DNA of 64,000 nt, from NCBI GenBank assembly GCA_039636795.1, contig CP143430.1:3162001-3226000 (forward strand), written 5' to 3'. The DNA is from Micrococcaceae bacterium Sec5.1. GTDB taxonomy: Bacteria; Actinomycetota; Actinomycetes; Actinomycetales; Micrococcaceae. The notes below the pieces were generated by a model. That model worked only from the letters and a program-made list of their open reading frames with translations, was not told the origin of the DNA and did not search any database. This document shows, in pieces, positions 23,447 through 32,021 of this stretch. Made by a program: the position numbers and the translations under genes. Every line of letters starts with the position of its first letter. Position 1 is the stretch's first letter.

Positions 23447-24853
23447 CTAGCGGCCAGCGCCGTTTGACGCTGCGTCTACTACCCGGGCCTGAATGCCTGC
23501 AGCTACCTTTTCTGCAGAATCCCGGATATCGGGATCATCCTGCGTCGCAGCCTTAACGGCTTCCGGCAGGCCCCGGCGGTACTCTGCGGACAACGCGAGC
23601 TCTTCTTCGCCAGGTTCAGGTACAAGCTGTCCCTTGGCAAGGACTGTGATCCCGGATTCGGTGACCTTGTAGCCACGGGCCTTGTCCAGCGCCGGGTCCA
23701 GTCCGATGGCAGCGCCGGCCGGGACTTTGACGTTCTTGTCCAGGATGGCCCGCTTGATCACTGCACCTTCGCCGACGCGGACCTTGTCCATGAGTACCGA
23801 GTCCTGAACACGGCTGCCCGCCTCCACGAAGACATCGTTGGAGAGCACGGAGCCTTCAACGATGCCGCCTGAAATGACCACACCGCTGGCCACGATGGAG
23901 TCCAGCGCCGTACCCACCGTGCTGTTTCCCCCGCGCACAAACTTGGCGGGAGGGGAAATGCTCTGGCGGGTGTAGATGGGCCATTCGGAGTTGTAGAGAT
24001 TGAAGATGGGAACGGGGGAGATGAGGTCAACGTGGGCGTCGTAGAAGGAGTCGATGGTGCCAACGTCCCGCCAGTAAGTACGGTCACGTTCCGTTGCACC
24101 AGGGATGTCATTGAGCGTGAAGTCATAGACTCCGGCCTCACCCTTGTCCACGAAGTAGGGAATGATGTCCCCGCCCATGTCGTGCTTGGTATCCAGTCGC
24201 TCAGCGTCAACATGAAGCGCCTCAACGAGGGCGTCGGCATTGAAGACATAGTTGCCCATGGAGGCGAGGAACTGGGTGGGATCGGCCGCAAGTCCTGGCG
24301 TGCTGGCCGGCTTCTCCACGAATGCCCCGATCTTCTGGGGATCGTTCTGGTCAACTTCAATCACACCGAATTGGTTGGCCATGTTCAGCGGCTGTCGCAC
24401 GGCTGCTACGGTAGCCTTCGCGCCACTGGCAATGTGCTGTTCCACCATTTGGGAGAAATCCATGCGGTAAACGTGGTCTGCGCCGACCACAACCACAATG
24501 TCCGGAGCGTCGTCGTGAATGAGGTTCAGCGACTGATAGATGGCGTTGGCGCTGCCAAGGAACCAGCTCTTGCCGACGCGCTGCTGCGCCGGAACGGAAG
24601 CTACATAGCGGCCCAACTGTGTGGACATGCGCCAGGTCTCGGAGATATGTCGGTCAAGGCTGTGCGATTTATACTGCGTCAGAACCACGATTTTCAAATA
24701 TCCCGAATTGACCAGATTCGATAGTGCAAAGTCAATAAGCCTGTAGCCCCCGGCGAACGGAACTGCTGGCTTGGCCCTATCCGCCGTCAAAGGCATGAGG
24801 CGATTGCCTTCGCCGCCAGCCAACACGATTGCCAATACTTTCTTCAACGCCAT
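23447..24853 (-). CDS. glgC: Glucose-1-phosphate adenylyltransferase
   Basis: A 468-residue ADP-glucose pyrophosphorylase: nucleotidyltransferase domain with [14 protein letters not shown] and [37 protein letters not shown], and a C-terminal left-handed beta-helix ([18 protein letters not shown]). It makes ADP-glucose from glucose-1-P and ATP, the committed step of glycogen and alpha-glucan synthesis. Two ATGs are close together (24859 and 24853). The ribosome site GGGGAG (24862-24867) is 2 bases from the first but 8 from the second, so the second is chosen. Divergent from the ADP-glucose-using transferase. Confidence 0.94.
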   Translation of the reverse strand: MALKKVLAIVLAGGEGNRLMPLTADRAKPAVPFAGGYRLIDFALSNLVNSGYLKIVVLTQYKSHSLDRHISETWRMSTQLGRYVASVPAQQRVGKSWFLGSANAIYQSLNLIHDDAPDIVVVVGADHVYRMDFSQMVEQHIASGAKATVAAVRQPLNMANQFGVIEVDQNDPQKIGAFVEKPASTPGLAADPTQFLASMGNYVFNADALVEALHVDAERLDTKHDMGGDIIPYFVDKGEAGVYDFTLNDIPGATERDRTYWRDVGTIDSFYDAHVDLISPVPIFNLYNSEWPIYTRQSISPPAKFVRGGNSTVGTALDSIVASGVVISGGIVEGSVLSNDVFVEAGSRVQDSVLMDKVRVGEGAVIKRAILDKNVKVPAGAAIGLDPALDKARGYKVTESGITVLAKGQLVPEPGEEELALSAEYRRGLPEAVKAATQDDPDIRDSAEKVAAGIQARVVDAASNGAGR

Positions 24854-24939
24854 GGTCATAGCTCCCCGTACGTCTTCGTAGCCCCCAAAAGTCCGATTTT
24901 CCGGACCCTTTCACACTAGAACACATAAGCCGGAACGAC

Positions 24940-24945
24940 TACGTT
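24940..24945 (+). promoter_or_regulatory. Probable -10 box for a leaderless glgA/glgM start
   Basis: TACGTT (24940-24945) lies 7 bases before the GTG at 24953, which starts the conserved family N-terminus. No ribosome site is seen. The spacing is the same as at 10614/10627. Confidence 0.4.
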
Positions 24946-24952
24946 GGGTAAC

Positions 24953-26149
24953 GTGCGAATAGACATTGTGACTAAAGAATTCCCTCCGGAAATTTATGGC
25001 GGTGCCGGTGTCCACGTTGCCGAGCTCAGCCGTGTGCTGGCGAAGCACGTGGATCTTCATGTCCGGGCGTTTGGCGCCCCACGTGATGCCGACTACCATG
25101 GGGCCACCGTGGCCTCCTATGCCACACCCCAGGACCTCGGCGATGCCAATGCTGCCCTCCAGACGTTGGGCGTGGATCTTCGGATCGTTCCGGACATTGC
25201 GGGAGCGGATCTCGTCCACTCGCACACCTGGTACGCCAACATGGCAGGACACCTCGCTTCGCTGCTGCATGGCATTCCCCATGTACTGAGCGCCCACAGC
25301 CTGGAGCCGTTGCGTCCGTGGAAGGCCGAACAGCTCGGTGGCGGCTACGCCTTGTCCTCATGGGTGGAGAAGACGGCCTACGAAGCGGCTGCGGCGATCA
25401 TCGCCGTATCCGATGGAATGCGGCAGGACATCCTGCGCAGTTACCCTGACGTTGATCCCGCCAAGGTCCGGGTTGTCCACAACGGCATCGACGTTTCCCT
25501 GTGGGAACGGGACGAAGAGGACGACGCCATCCGCGCGCTGGGCATAGATCCCGCCAAGCCAAGCGTGGTGTTCGTTGGCCGGAACACCCGCCAAAAGGGC
25601 GTCCCCTACCTGCTGCGCGCAGCGTCCAGCCTTCCCGCCGATGTTCAACTGGTCCTCTGCCTGGGCGCAGCTGATACTCCCGAATTGGCAGCTGAAACAG
25701 CACGCCTCATTGAGGAGCTCCAAAGCAAGCGCGAGGGCGTGATCCTCATTGAGCGGATGCTGCCGCGCCGGGAACTCATCCAGGTCCTCAGCCATGCCAC
25801 CGCATTCGCCTGCCCCTCCATCTACGAACCGCTGGGCATCGTGAACCTTGAAGCAATGGCTTGCGGCGCCGCTGTAGTGGCAAGCGCAACAGGCGGCATT
25901 CCTGAGGTGGTCCAGCATGGCGAAACCGGCTTGCTGGTCCCTTTGGAGCAGGTTACCGACGGCACGGGAACGCCGCTGGATCCACAGAAATTTGTGGCCG
26001 ACTTCGCTGCAGCCCTGAACGAGGTAGTGGCAGATCCAGAGCGCGCCCGCAAGATGGGCATGGCGGGCAGGCGCCGCGCCGAAGAACATTTCTCGTGGGA
26101 ATCGATCACTGAAACCACCCTTGAGGTATACCGCTCCGTTCTTAACTGA
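24953..26149 (+). CDS. glgA: ADP-glucose glycosyltransferase, actinobacterial GlgA/GlgM type
   Basis: A 398-residue GT-B enzyme of family GT4. It has KEFPPEIYGGAGVHVAEL at the N-terminus (the Gly-rich loop that holds ADP-glucose), a middle HSHTWYAN stretch, FVGRNTRQKG, and the C-terminal YEPLGIVNLEAMACG motif with the conserved E-x7-E. The layout, next to a divergent glgC, is that of M. tuberculosis Rv1212c, first called glgA and later shown to make alpha-maltose-1-phosphate (GlgM) for the GlgE pathway. The same reaction is likely here. GTG 24953 is preferred over TTG 24944 because it gives the conserved VRIDIVTKEF start. Confidence 0.9.
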   Translation: MRIDIVTKEFPPEIYGGAGVHVAELSRVLAKHVDLHVRAFGAPRDADYHGATVASYATPQDLGDANAALQTLGVDLRIVPDIAGADLVHSHTWYANMAGHLASLLHGIPHVLSAHSLEPLRPWKAEQLGGGYALSSWVEKTAYEAAAAIIAVSDGMRQDILRSYPDVDPAKVRVVHNGIDVSLWERDEEDDAIRALGIDPAKPSVVFVGRNTRQKGVPYLLRAASSLPADVQLVLCLGAADTPELAAETARLIEELQSKREGVILIERMLPRRELIQVLSHATAFACPSIYEPLGIVNLEAMACGAAVVASATGGIPEVVQHGETGLLVPLEQVTDGTGTPLDPQKFVADFAAALNEVVADPERARKMGMAGRRRAEEHFSWESITETTLEVYRSVLN

Positions 26150-26187
26150 GCACCCTTAACTCAGCCCGGCCCGTCCGGGAAAGCAGG

Positions 26188-26240
26188 CAAACCACGACGG
26201 CGCCGCCCCCCTTGAGTGGGGACGGCGCCGTCGTGGTTTG
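26188..26240 (+). terminator. Long GC-rich hairpin after glgA
   Basis: A perfect 18-bp stem pairs 26188-26205 with 26223-26240; inside it CCCC and GGGG can pair further. It lies 38 bases after the glgA stop, between convergent genes. T-runs are weak, so termination efficiency is uncertain. Confidence 0.65.
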
Positions 26241-26283
26241 GCGAAACTTCCTAAAAAGTTCACTGACGGGAAATCTCGTACTG

Positions 26284-28437
26284 TTACCGGGACTTGGACG
26301 CCTTCAGTGCCAGTAGTGACTTCTCGTCCGCTGGGGCGGATCCGCTGGCGCGCTGTTTACGGAAATGCGTGCTGGCCTCGTCCTGGCGGCCTGCTTCAGC
26401 GCCGGTAGCGATGGCTGCGCGCAGGTGCTCGGGACCGTAGCCAAACGCGTCCACGAGGTCCAGCGCGTGGGGACGGATCTTGACCAGCAACCGGTTGATG
26501 TAGGTCCCCACGGTCCGGCCGCGTTGCATCGAGAGCCGCCCATTCATGAGATACCAGGACAGGTGCTTCTCAATGAGCGACAGTCCGAACAGGTCCCGCA
26601 GCCAAGTGAGGACCCGCTTGGTTCCCTCATCGGAAACCTCAGCCAGGGCCTCCGTGAAGGCTTCCCATTGAAGGAGCTCTGCATGGGCTTGGGCGGCTTC
26701 GATGAGTTCATGCTGGTGCTGGTTGAACAGGGCTGCCGCCTGATGCTGCGGCAACTTATTGGCCCCCTTCAGCGCAGCACCTACTTCGGCCACCATGGAC
26801 TGCACGCGGTCAGTCAGCAGGGTCCGCTGGCCTTCCTCGTCGCGCAAAGCCAGCGCTGCTTTCTGCACCGAACCCGTGTCGGCTACGAACTGGGCAACCT
26901 GGCGAAGGCCCGTCCTGTGCAAGGCGACACCCGCGGCCTGGTCCACTACATAGCGTGCAAGCACACCGAAGTCCGCACTGCGGAATTCCTTGGCATAGTC
27001 GGCAAGGAGGCGCTTGGCCACCAACTGCAGCAGGACGGTGTTGTCGCCTTCAAAAGTCACGTAAACGTCAAGGTCCGCGCGCAACGAGGCAAAGCGGTTC
27101 TCGATCAGGAATCCTGCGCCACCACAGGCTTCGCGGCATTCCTGCAGGGTGTCCAGCGCATGCCAGGTGCTGAGGGGCTTCAGCGCGGCCGCCAAGGTTT
27201 CCAGATCCTGGCGGTCGGCATCGGTGTCGTGGGCACCGGAGAAAACGTCGTCAAACTTTTGCAGGAGCTGCTCGTGGGCAAAACTCGCGGCGTACGTCGT
27301 GGCAAGCCGGGTGAACAGGCGCCGCTGGTGACGCTGATAGTCCAGCAGGACTTCCTCATCAGTGGGGGAGGACGCATTGAACTGACGGCGCTCAGTGGCG
27401 TACTGAATGGCTGTTTTGAGCGCAACCTTGCTTGCTGCCACAGCTGCACCGTCCAAGGAGACCCGGCCTTGGACCAAGGTTCCGAGCATCGTGAAGAAGC
27501 GGCGGCCCGGGCTCTCGATGGTTGACGAATACGTACCATCCACAGCTACGTCGCCGTAGCGGTTCAGGAGGTTGGTGCGGGGGATACGGACATCGGTGAA
27601 ATGGAGCCTGCCGTTGTCGATGCCGTTGAGGCCGCCCTTGATGCCGTCATCCTCCCCGCCGATGCCTGGCAGGAATTCTTTGGTAGTAGGGTCGCGCAGT
27701 TCTACGTAGAAGGCGTGGACGCCGTGGTTAACATTCTTGGTTACCAGCTGCGCGAACACGACGGCGGCCAAGCCATCGTTCGCGGCGTTGCCGATGTAGT
27801 CCTTCCAGGCTGCCCGGAAGGGGGTGTTGATGACAAACTCCTGGCTACCCTCGTCATAGGTGGCCGTGGTGGCGATGCTTGCGACGTCGGAGCCGTGGCC
27901 CGTCTCCGTCATCGCGAAACAACCCGGAATTGCCAGGCTCATGATGCCGGGGAGCCATTTGTCGTGGTGCTCCCGGGTACCAAGGTGCATGACAGCGGAG
28001 CCAAAGAGGCCCCATTGAACGCCAGCCTTGATCTGCAGGGAGGGGTCCGCCGTGACGAGCTCTTCGAATCCGGCAATATTGCCGCCGTGATCATCGGAGC
28101 CACCCAGGCGCGTGGGGAACGCCCGGTGGACAGCATTGTTATCCACCAGGAACTTCAACTGCTCAAACACGCGGGCCCGGTGTTCCGTGTGATGCAGGCC
28201 TTCGATCTTCTGGACATCGGGATGACCTGCTACTTCGCGGGCTTGGTGCCGGATGTGGGCCCACTTGCCCAAGAGCTGCTCACCCAGCGCAGCGACATCG
28301 ACCACCGGGTCCGCACCCTGCTTGCCAGAGTCACGGCCTCCGGATCCACCGGTGCCGGATGCGCTATTGCGGGTGGCCGCATCCTCGCGGCCTGAGGGTT
28401 GTTGGGCTGATGCCGCCCGGTCCGCTACTTCAGTCAT
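26284..28437 (-). CDS. Acyl-CoA oxidase/dehydrogenase, long form
   Basis: A 717-residue flavoprotein of the acyl-CoA oxidase/dehydrogenase superfamily. ACAD-type N-terminal and beta domains are visible (CFAMTETGHGSDVASI, GIDNGRLHFTDVRIPR). The C-terminal alpha domain has ECREACGGAGFLIENR and VTFEGDNTVLL with the catalytic Glu, and a further ACOX-like helical region follows after residue 540. It oxidises acyl-CoA to trans-2-enoyl-CoA (step 1 of beta-oxidation). ATG 28437 is chosen for AAGGA upstream; in-frame codons before it overlap tetR. It lies 46 bp downstream of tetR in the same transcript direction. Confidence 0.88.
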   Translation of the reverse strand: MTEVADRAASAQQPSGREDAATRNSASGTGGSGGRDSGKQGADPVVDVAALGEQLLGKWAHIRHQAREVAGHPDVQKIEGLHHTEHRARVFEQLKFLVDNNAVHRAFPTRLGGSDDHGGNIAGFEELVTADPSLQIKAGVQWGLFGSAVMHLGTREHHDKWLPGIMSLAIPGCFAMTETGHGSDVASIATTATYDEGSQEFVINTPFRAAWKDYIGNAANDGLAAVVFAQLVTKNVNHGVHAFYVELRDPTTKEFLPGIGGEDDGIKGGLNGIDNGRLHFTDVRIPRTNLLNRYGDVAVDGTYSSTIESPGRRFFTMLGTLVQGRVSLDGAAVAASKVALKTAIQYATERRQFNASSPTDEEVLLDYQRHQRRLFTRLATTYAASFAHEQLLQKFDDVFSGAHDTDADRQDLETLAAALKPLSTWHALDTLQECREACGGAGFLIENRFASLRADLDVYVTFEGDNTVLLQLVAKRLLADYAKEFRSADFGVLARYVVDQAAGVALHRTGLRQVAQFVADTGSVQKAALALRDEEGQRTLLTDRVQSMVAEVGAALKGANKLPQHQAAALFNQHQHELIEAAQAHAELLQWEAFTEALAEVSDEGTKRVLTWLRDLFGLSLIEKHLSWYLMNGRLSMQRGRTVGTYINRLLVKIRPHALDLVDAFGYGPEHLRAAIATGAEAGRQDEASTHFRKQRASGSAPADEKSLLALKASKSR

Positions 28438-28483
28438 GTTGATTCCTTCTTTGGTTCCTACAACTGATGGGTCGTTGCTCACG

Positions 28484-29221
28484 TCACGTTGTTGCTTTGA
28501 GTTCGGGTGCGATGCCCAGGCACAGCCAGTCCGTGATGTGTCCGGCCATGGCTGCCTGATTCGGTTTCGCCTCGGAGGCAGGGCTTCCAAGCCACATTTC
28601 GCCGGCGTTCCGAACGAGCCCAATGGCTGCAGTGGGCCAATACTCGATCAAAGCCTCTTTCTCTGTACCGAGGTACTGCCGCATGGGTGTGGCGATCATG
28701 TCCGTGATTTGTTCGAAGAAGTTTCCCAGCGCACCCGACGCCGCAATGGCATCCTGTGAGGAAGCTTCCCCGGGCGTCAGCCGGGTGATGAACGCATACA
28801 CGTTGGGGCTGGATTCCGCCATTTGCAGGTAGGCCGAGACCATGGCGTAGAGCCCTTCACGTGGCGTCTGCGCCAATTGGGCCGCTTCTTTCATGCGGCG
28901 CTGCATTTGCCCCAGCACCACTTCTCCCATCGCCTGTTGAAGGCCTGCCTTATCGCCGAAATAGCGGTAGTAGACCGACTTTGAGGTGCCCGCGGCACCG
29001 GCGATGTCTTCCATGGACGCCTCGCTGCCCAAGGCGTGCACAGCCCTGCGTGCTGCCTTGATGAGCTCGCGCCGACGCTCCTCGCGATGACTCTGCCACC
29101 TGGCAGCACGCCCATCTACTGCAGGATCCGGGACGGCGCTGCCGGACTCCGCTGCGGTATCAACAGCGCCAGCGCGGGAAGAGGCAGGAGCGTGCGGAAA
29201 TTCTGTACGACGACGGTTCAC
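28484..29221 (-). CDS. TetR-family repressor of the beta-oxidation locus
   Basis: A 245-residue regulator if read from GTG 29221. The TetR helix-turn-helix is at about residues 48-92 (RRELIKAARRAVHALG, MEDIAGAAGTSKSVYYRYFG). A helical ligand domain follows. The GTG directly adjoins a perfect palindrome on the upstream side, and a -10-like TACGCT on the same strand lies 7 bases before it, so the mRNA may be leaderless and self-repressed. The N-terminal 45 residues before the HTH are poorly ordered; a shorter start cannot be excluded. Divergent thiolase and co-directional acyl-CoA oxidase are probable targets, and a fatty acyl-CoA ligand is inferred from them. Confidence 0.82.
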   Translation of the reverse strand: MNRRRTEFPHAPASSRAGAVDTAAESGSAVPDPAVDGRAARWQSHREERRRELIKAARRAVHALGSEASMEDIAGAAGTSKSVYYRYFGDKAGLQQAMGEVVLGQMQRRMKEAAQLAQTPREGLYAMVSAYLQMAESSPNVYAFITRLTPGEASSQDAIAASGALGNFFEQITDMIATPMRQYLGTEKEALIEYWPTAAIGLVRNAGEMWLGSPASEAKPNQAAMAGHITDWLCLGIAPELKATT

Positions 29222-29252
29222 GATACCCAGCGTATCAGGTACGCTGGGTATC
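29222..29252. promoter_or_regulatory. Perfect 13-bp inverted repeat, probable TetR operator
   Basis: GATACCCAGCGTA (29222-29234) and its exact reverse complement (29240-29252) flank a 5-base spacer (TCAGG). The site lies between divergent tetR and thiolase and overlaps the probable -10 of tetR. Its position lets one repressor control both directions. Confidence 0.8.
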
Positions 29253-29282
29253 AGTAACTGGTATTCATCGAAGGAGTCAAGC

Positions 29283-30671
29283 ATGGCTGCAGCAGACGGA
29301 CCCGCGGGCACGAACACAGGTACAAACAGCTTCGCAAGCGCAGAGCAGAGTGCCGAACAGAACAAGGGCATTCAAGGGACGCGTTCTGCCGTGATCGTTG
29401 GAGGCAACAGGATTCCGTTTGCCCGGACGGGCGGCGCTTACCTGAAGTCCTCCAACCAGGACATGCTTACGGCTGCACTGGATGGACTGATCGCCCGCTT
29501 CGGGTTGCAGGACGAGCGGATCGGTGAAGTAGCAGCTGGGGCGGTGCTGAAGCATTCACGGGACTTCAACCTCACCCGGGAGGCGGTACTGGGTTCGGCG
29601 CTATCTCCAGAGACACCTGCATACGACCTTCAACAGGCATGTGCAACGGGACTGGAAACCGTGCTAGGGCTTGCCAACAAGATCAAGCTTGGCCAGATCG
29701 ATTCCGCGATCGCCGGTGGTGTTGACTCCGCGTCCGATGCCCCGATTGCTGTCAGCGAGGGGCTGCGGGAGATCCTGCTGGACCTCAACCGTGCCAAGAC
29801 CTCCGTCCAGAAGCTGAAGATCCTGGCCCGTATCCGGCCAAAGGATCTGGCCCCGGATGCTCCCAACACCGGCGAACCACGTACCGGCCTCTCCATGGGC
29901 GAACACCAGGCCCTCACCACGGCACAGTGGAAGATCAGTCGGGAGGCACAGGATGAACTCGCGTTCAACAGCCACCGCAACCTCGCCGCCGCCTACGAAC
30001 GGGGCTTCTTCGACGACCTCATCACTCCCTACCGGGGCCTGAACCGGGACTCCAATCTTCGGGCGGACACCACATTGGAGAAGCTCTCCACGTTGAAGCC
30101 TGTCTTTGGCAAGAACCTGGGATCCGAGGCCACGATGACGGCCGGCAATTCGACGCCACTGACCGACGGTGCGGCAACCGTGCTGCTTGCCACCCAAGAG
30201 TGGGCGGACAGCCGGGGCCTGCCCAAACTCGCCACCGTCCTGGATGGTGAGGCGGCCGCCGTCGACTTCGTCCACGGCAAGGACGGACTTCTGATGGCGC
30301 CGGTCTTTGCCGTACCGCGCCTCCTGGCCCGCCATGGGCTGACTCTGGAGGACTTCGACTTCTTCGAAATTCACGAGGCCTTCGCCGGAACCGTCCTCAG
30401 CACCTTGGCTGCCTGGGAAGACGAGGACTTCGGACGAACGCGGTTGGGGCTGGACGGCGCTTTGGGAAAGGTGGACCGCGCCAAGCTCAACATCAACGGT
30501 TCCTCGCTCGCTGCCGGACACCCATTCGCAGCAACCGGTGGCAGGATTGTGGCTTCGCTGGCAAAGATGCTCCATGACAAGGGCACCGTGGACGGAAGGC
30601 CGGCACGTGGCCTGATTTCCGTGTGCGCCGCCGGCGGGCAGGGCGTTGTTGCCATTCTGGAAGCAGCCTAG
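29283..30671 (+). CDS. Acetyl-CoA C-acyltransferase (thiolase, FadA2/FadI-like)
   Basis: A 462-residue thiolase: nucleophile Cys in QQACATGLE, FFEIHEAFAGTVLS (HEAFA form, as in the FadI/trifunctional group), GHPFAATGGR with the catalytic His, and SVCAAGGQG with the second Cys. It cleaves 3-ketoacyl-CoA to acetyl-CoA plus a shortened acyl-CoA (step 4). The first 35 residues are a low-complexity extension. Start ATG has GAAGGAG 6 bases upstream, just after the TetR operator. It is the first gene of the rightward operon with FabG4 and MaoC genes and resembles the M. tuberculosis fadA2 neighbourhood (fadE5, fadA2, fabG4, htdX). Confidence 0.92.
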   Translation: MAAADGPAGTNTGTNSFASAEQSAEQNKGIQGTRSAVIVGGNRIPFARTGGAYLKSSNQDMLTAALDGLIARFGLQDERIGEVAAGAVLKHSRDFNLTREAVLGSALSPETPAYDLQQACATGLETVLGLANKIKLGQIDSAIAGGVDSASDAPIAVSEGLREILLDLNRAKTSVQKLKILARIRPKDLAPDAPNTGEPRTGLSMGEHQALTTAQWKISREAQDELAFNSHRNLAAAYERGFFDDLITPYRGLNRDSNLRADTTLEKLSTLKPVFGKNLGSEATMTAGNSTPLTDGAATVLLATQEWADSRGLPKLATVLDGEAAAVDFVHGKDGLLMAPVFAVPRLLARHGLTLEDFDFFEIHEAFAGTVLSTLAAWEDEDFGRTRLGLDGALGKVDRAKLNINGSSLAAGHPFAATGGRIVASLAKMLHDKGTVDGRPARGLISVCAAGGQGVVAILEAA

Positions 30672-30680
30672 GGGAGCGTG

Positions 30681-32021
30681 ATGACAGACAAGTACACCAA
30701 AATCGTCAGCAAAGGACTGGGCAAGGACGTCGCCAAAAGGCTCGGCCTGCCACAGCCCGTGGAGCTGCGTCGACACCAGCCAGGCGCACCGCTCGTCACT
30801 GGGCCGGTGCTGGTCAACGGCGACAGCCTGGGCGCAGATGACCTCGCCACTACGCTTCTTGGTTGGGGCCTGGACATCCGCCGTCATGCGTTGCCCAAGG
30901 AAAAGCTCGGGGCCATCATTGTTGTCCTCGACGCCGTGCAGCACCCGGAAGATCTGGGCAAGCCAGTCCTGACAATTGGCGCTTCCTTGCGGGACCTCGC
31001 GCCCAATGGACGCGTCATTACCGTCTCAAGGACGGCCAGGTCGGCACCTGCGCCCGCTTCGGCTGCCGCCCGGCAGGGCATCGATGGCCTCGTGCGTTCA
31101 CTGGCCAAGGAATTGCGTGCTGGAGCCACGGCGAACGGCATTCTTCTTGACGAGGACTTAGCCACCACCAGCCCATCCACGCTGGGGGCGCTCCGATTCT
31201 TCCTTTCCGGCCGCTCCGCCTACGTGGATGGCCAGTTCCTGACGATCAGTTCGTCCTCCGGCAGCCTGCCCTTCGACGCCGACAAACCCCTTGCCGGAAA
31301 AGTTGCCGTTGTCACCGGTGCAGCGCGGGGCATTGGTGCGGCGATCGCCCGTACGCTCCACCGTGATGGCGCGAAAGTTGTGCTGGTGGATATTCCTGCA
31401 GCGGGCGACCATTTGGCGGCGGTCGCCAACGAGGTCCATGGAACCGCGCTCCAGCTGGACATCACCCGCGACGACGCCGGTCACCGGATCATCGACCACG
31501 CAGTGGAACGCCATGGCCGGCTCGACATCGTAGTCCACAACGCTGGCATCACCCGCGACAGGCTCCTGGCCAACATGGATGAGGGACGCTGGCAGTCTGT
31601 CATCGCCGTCAACATCGCTGCGCAATTGAGGATCAACGGGACCCTCCTGGCATCGGAGCACTTCAAGGACAAGCCGCGCATCGTTTCGGTGGCATCCACC
31701 AGCGGAATTGCGGGAAATAGAGGCCAGACCAACTATGCCGCGTCCAAGGGGGGCGTGATCGGAATGGTGCGCTCAACAGCGCCGCTCATGGAGTCCTTCG
31801 GGGGGACGATCAACGCCGTAGCGCCAGGGTTTATTGAAACAGAGATGACGGCCCGGATGCCGCTCGCCATCCGGGAAGCAGCGCGAAGGGTCAATTCCCT
31901 CAGACAGGGTGGCCAGCCCCAGGACGTAGCCGAAGCCATCGCTTTCCTGGCGAGCGACGCCGCAGGAGGAATCTCGGCCGAAGTCCTTCGCGTGTGCGGG
32001 CAGCAAATGGTGGGAGCATGA
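30681..32021 (+). CDS. High-molecular-weight 3-oxoacyl reductase, FabG4-like
   Basis: A 446-residue two-domain SDR, nearly twice the size of FabG. Residues 1-205 are a degenerate flavodoxin/Rossmann-like domain. Residues 210-446 are the active SDR with VVTGAARGIGAAIA, VHNAGITRD, VASTSGIAG and YAASKGG. FabG4 enzymes of mycobacteria act on CoA or ACP substrates with NAD(H). Here the neighbours point to 3-hydroxyacyl-CoA dehydrogenation (step 3). The ribosome site GGGGAGC lies right at the thiolase stop; ATG 30681 is preferred over the adjacent GTG 30678. Confidence 0.9.
   Translation: MTDKYTKIVSKGLGKDVAKRLGLPQPVELRRHQPGAPLVTGPVLVNGDSLGADDLATTLLGWGLDIRRHALPKEKLGAIIVVLDAVQHPEDLGKPVLTIGASLRDLAPNGRVITVSRTARSAPAPASAAARQGIDGLVRSLAKELRAGATANGILLDEDLATTSPSTLGALRFFLSGRSAYVDGQFLTISSSSGSLPFDADKPLAGKVAVVTGAARGIGAAIARTLHRDGAKVVLVDIPAAGDHLAAVANEVHGTALQLDITRDDAGHRIIDHAVERHGRLDIVVHNAGITRDRLLANMDEGRWQSVIAVNIAAQLRINGTLLASEHFKDKPRIVSVASTSGIAGNRGQTNYAASKGGVIGMVRSTAPLMESFGGTINAVAPGFIETEMTARMPLAIREAARRVNSLRQGGQPQDVAEAIAFLASDAAGGISAEVLRVCGQQMVGA

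Noticed and set aside
26365..27525. 386-codon ORF opposite the acyl-CoA oxidase gene
   Set aside because: It is the antisense frame of a clear flavoenzyme gene in high-G+C DNA and has no family features.
29664..30944. 426-codon ORF opposite thiolase and FabG4 genes
   Set aside because: It spans two real genes on the other strand and is a codon-bias shadow.
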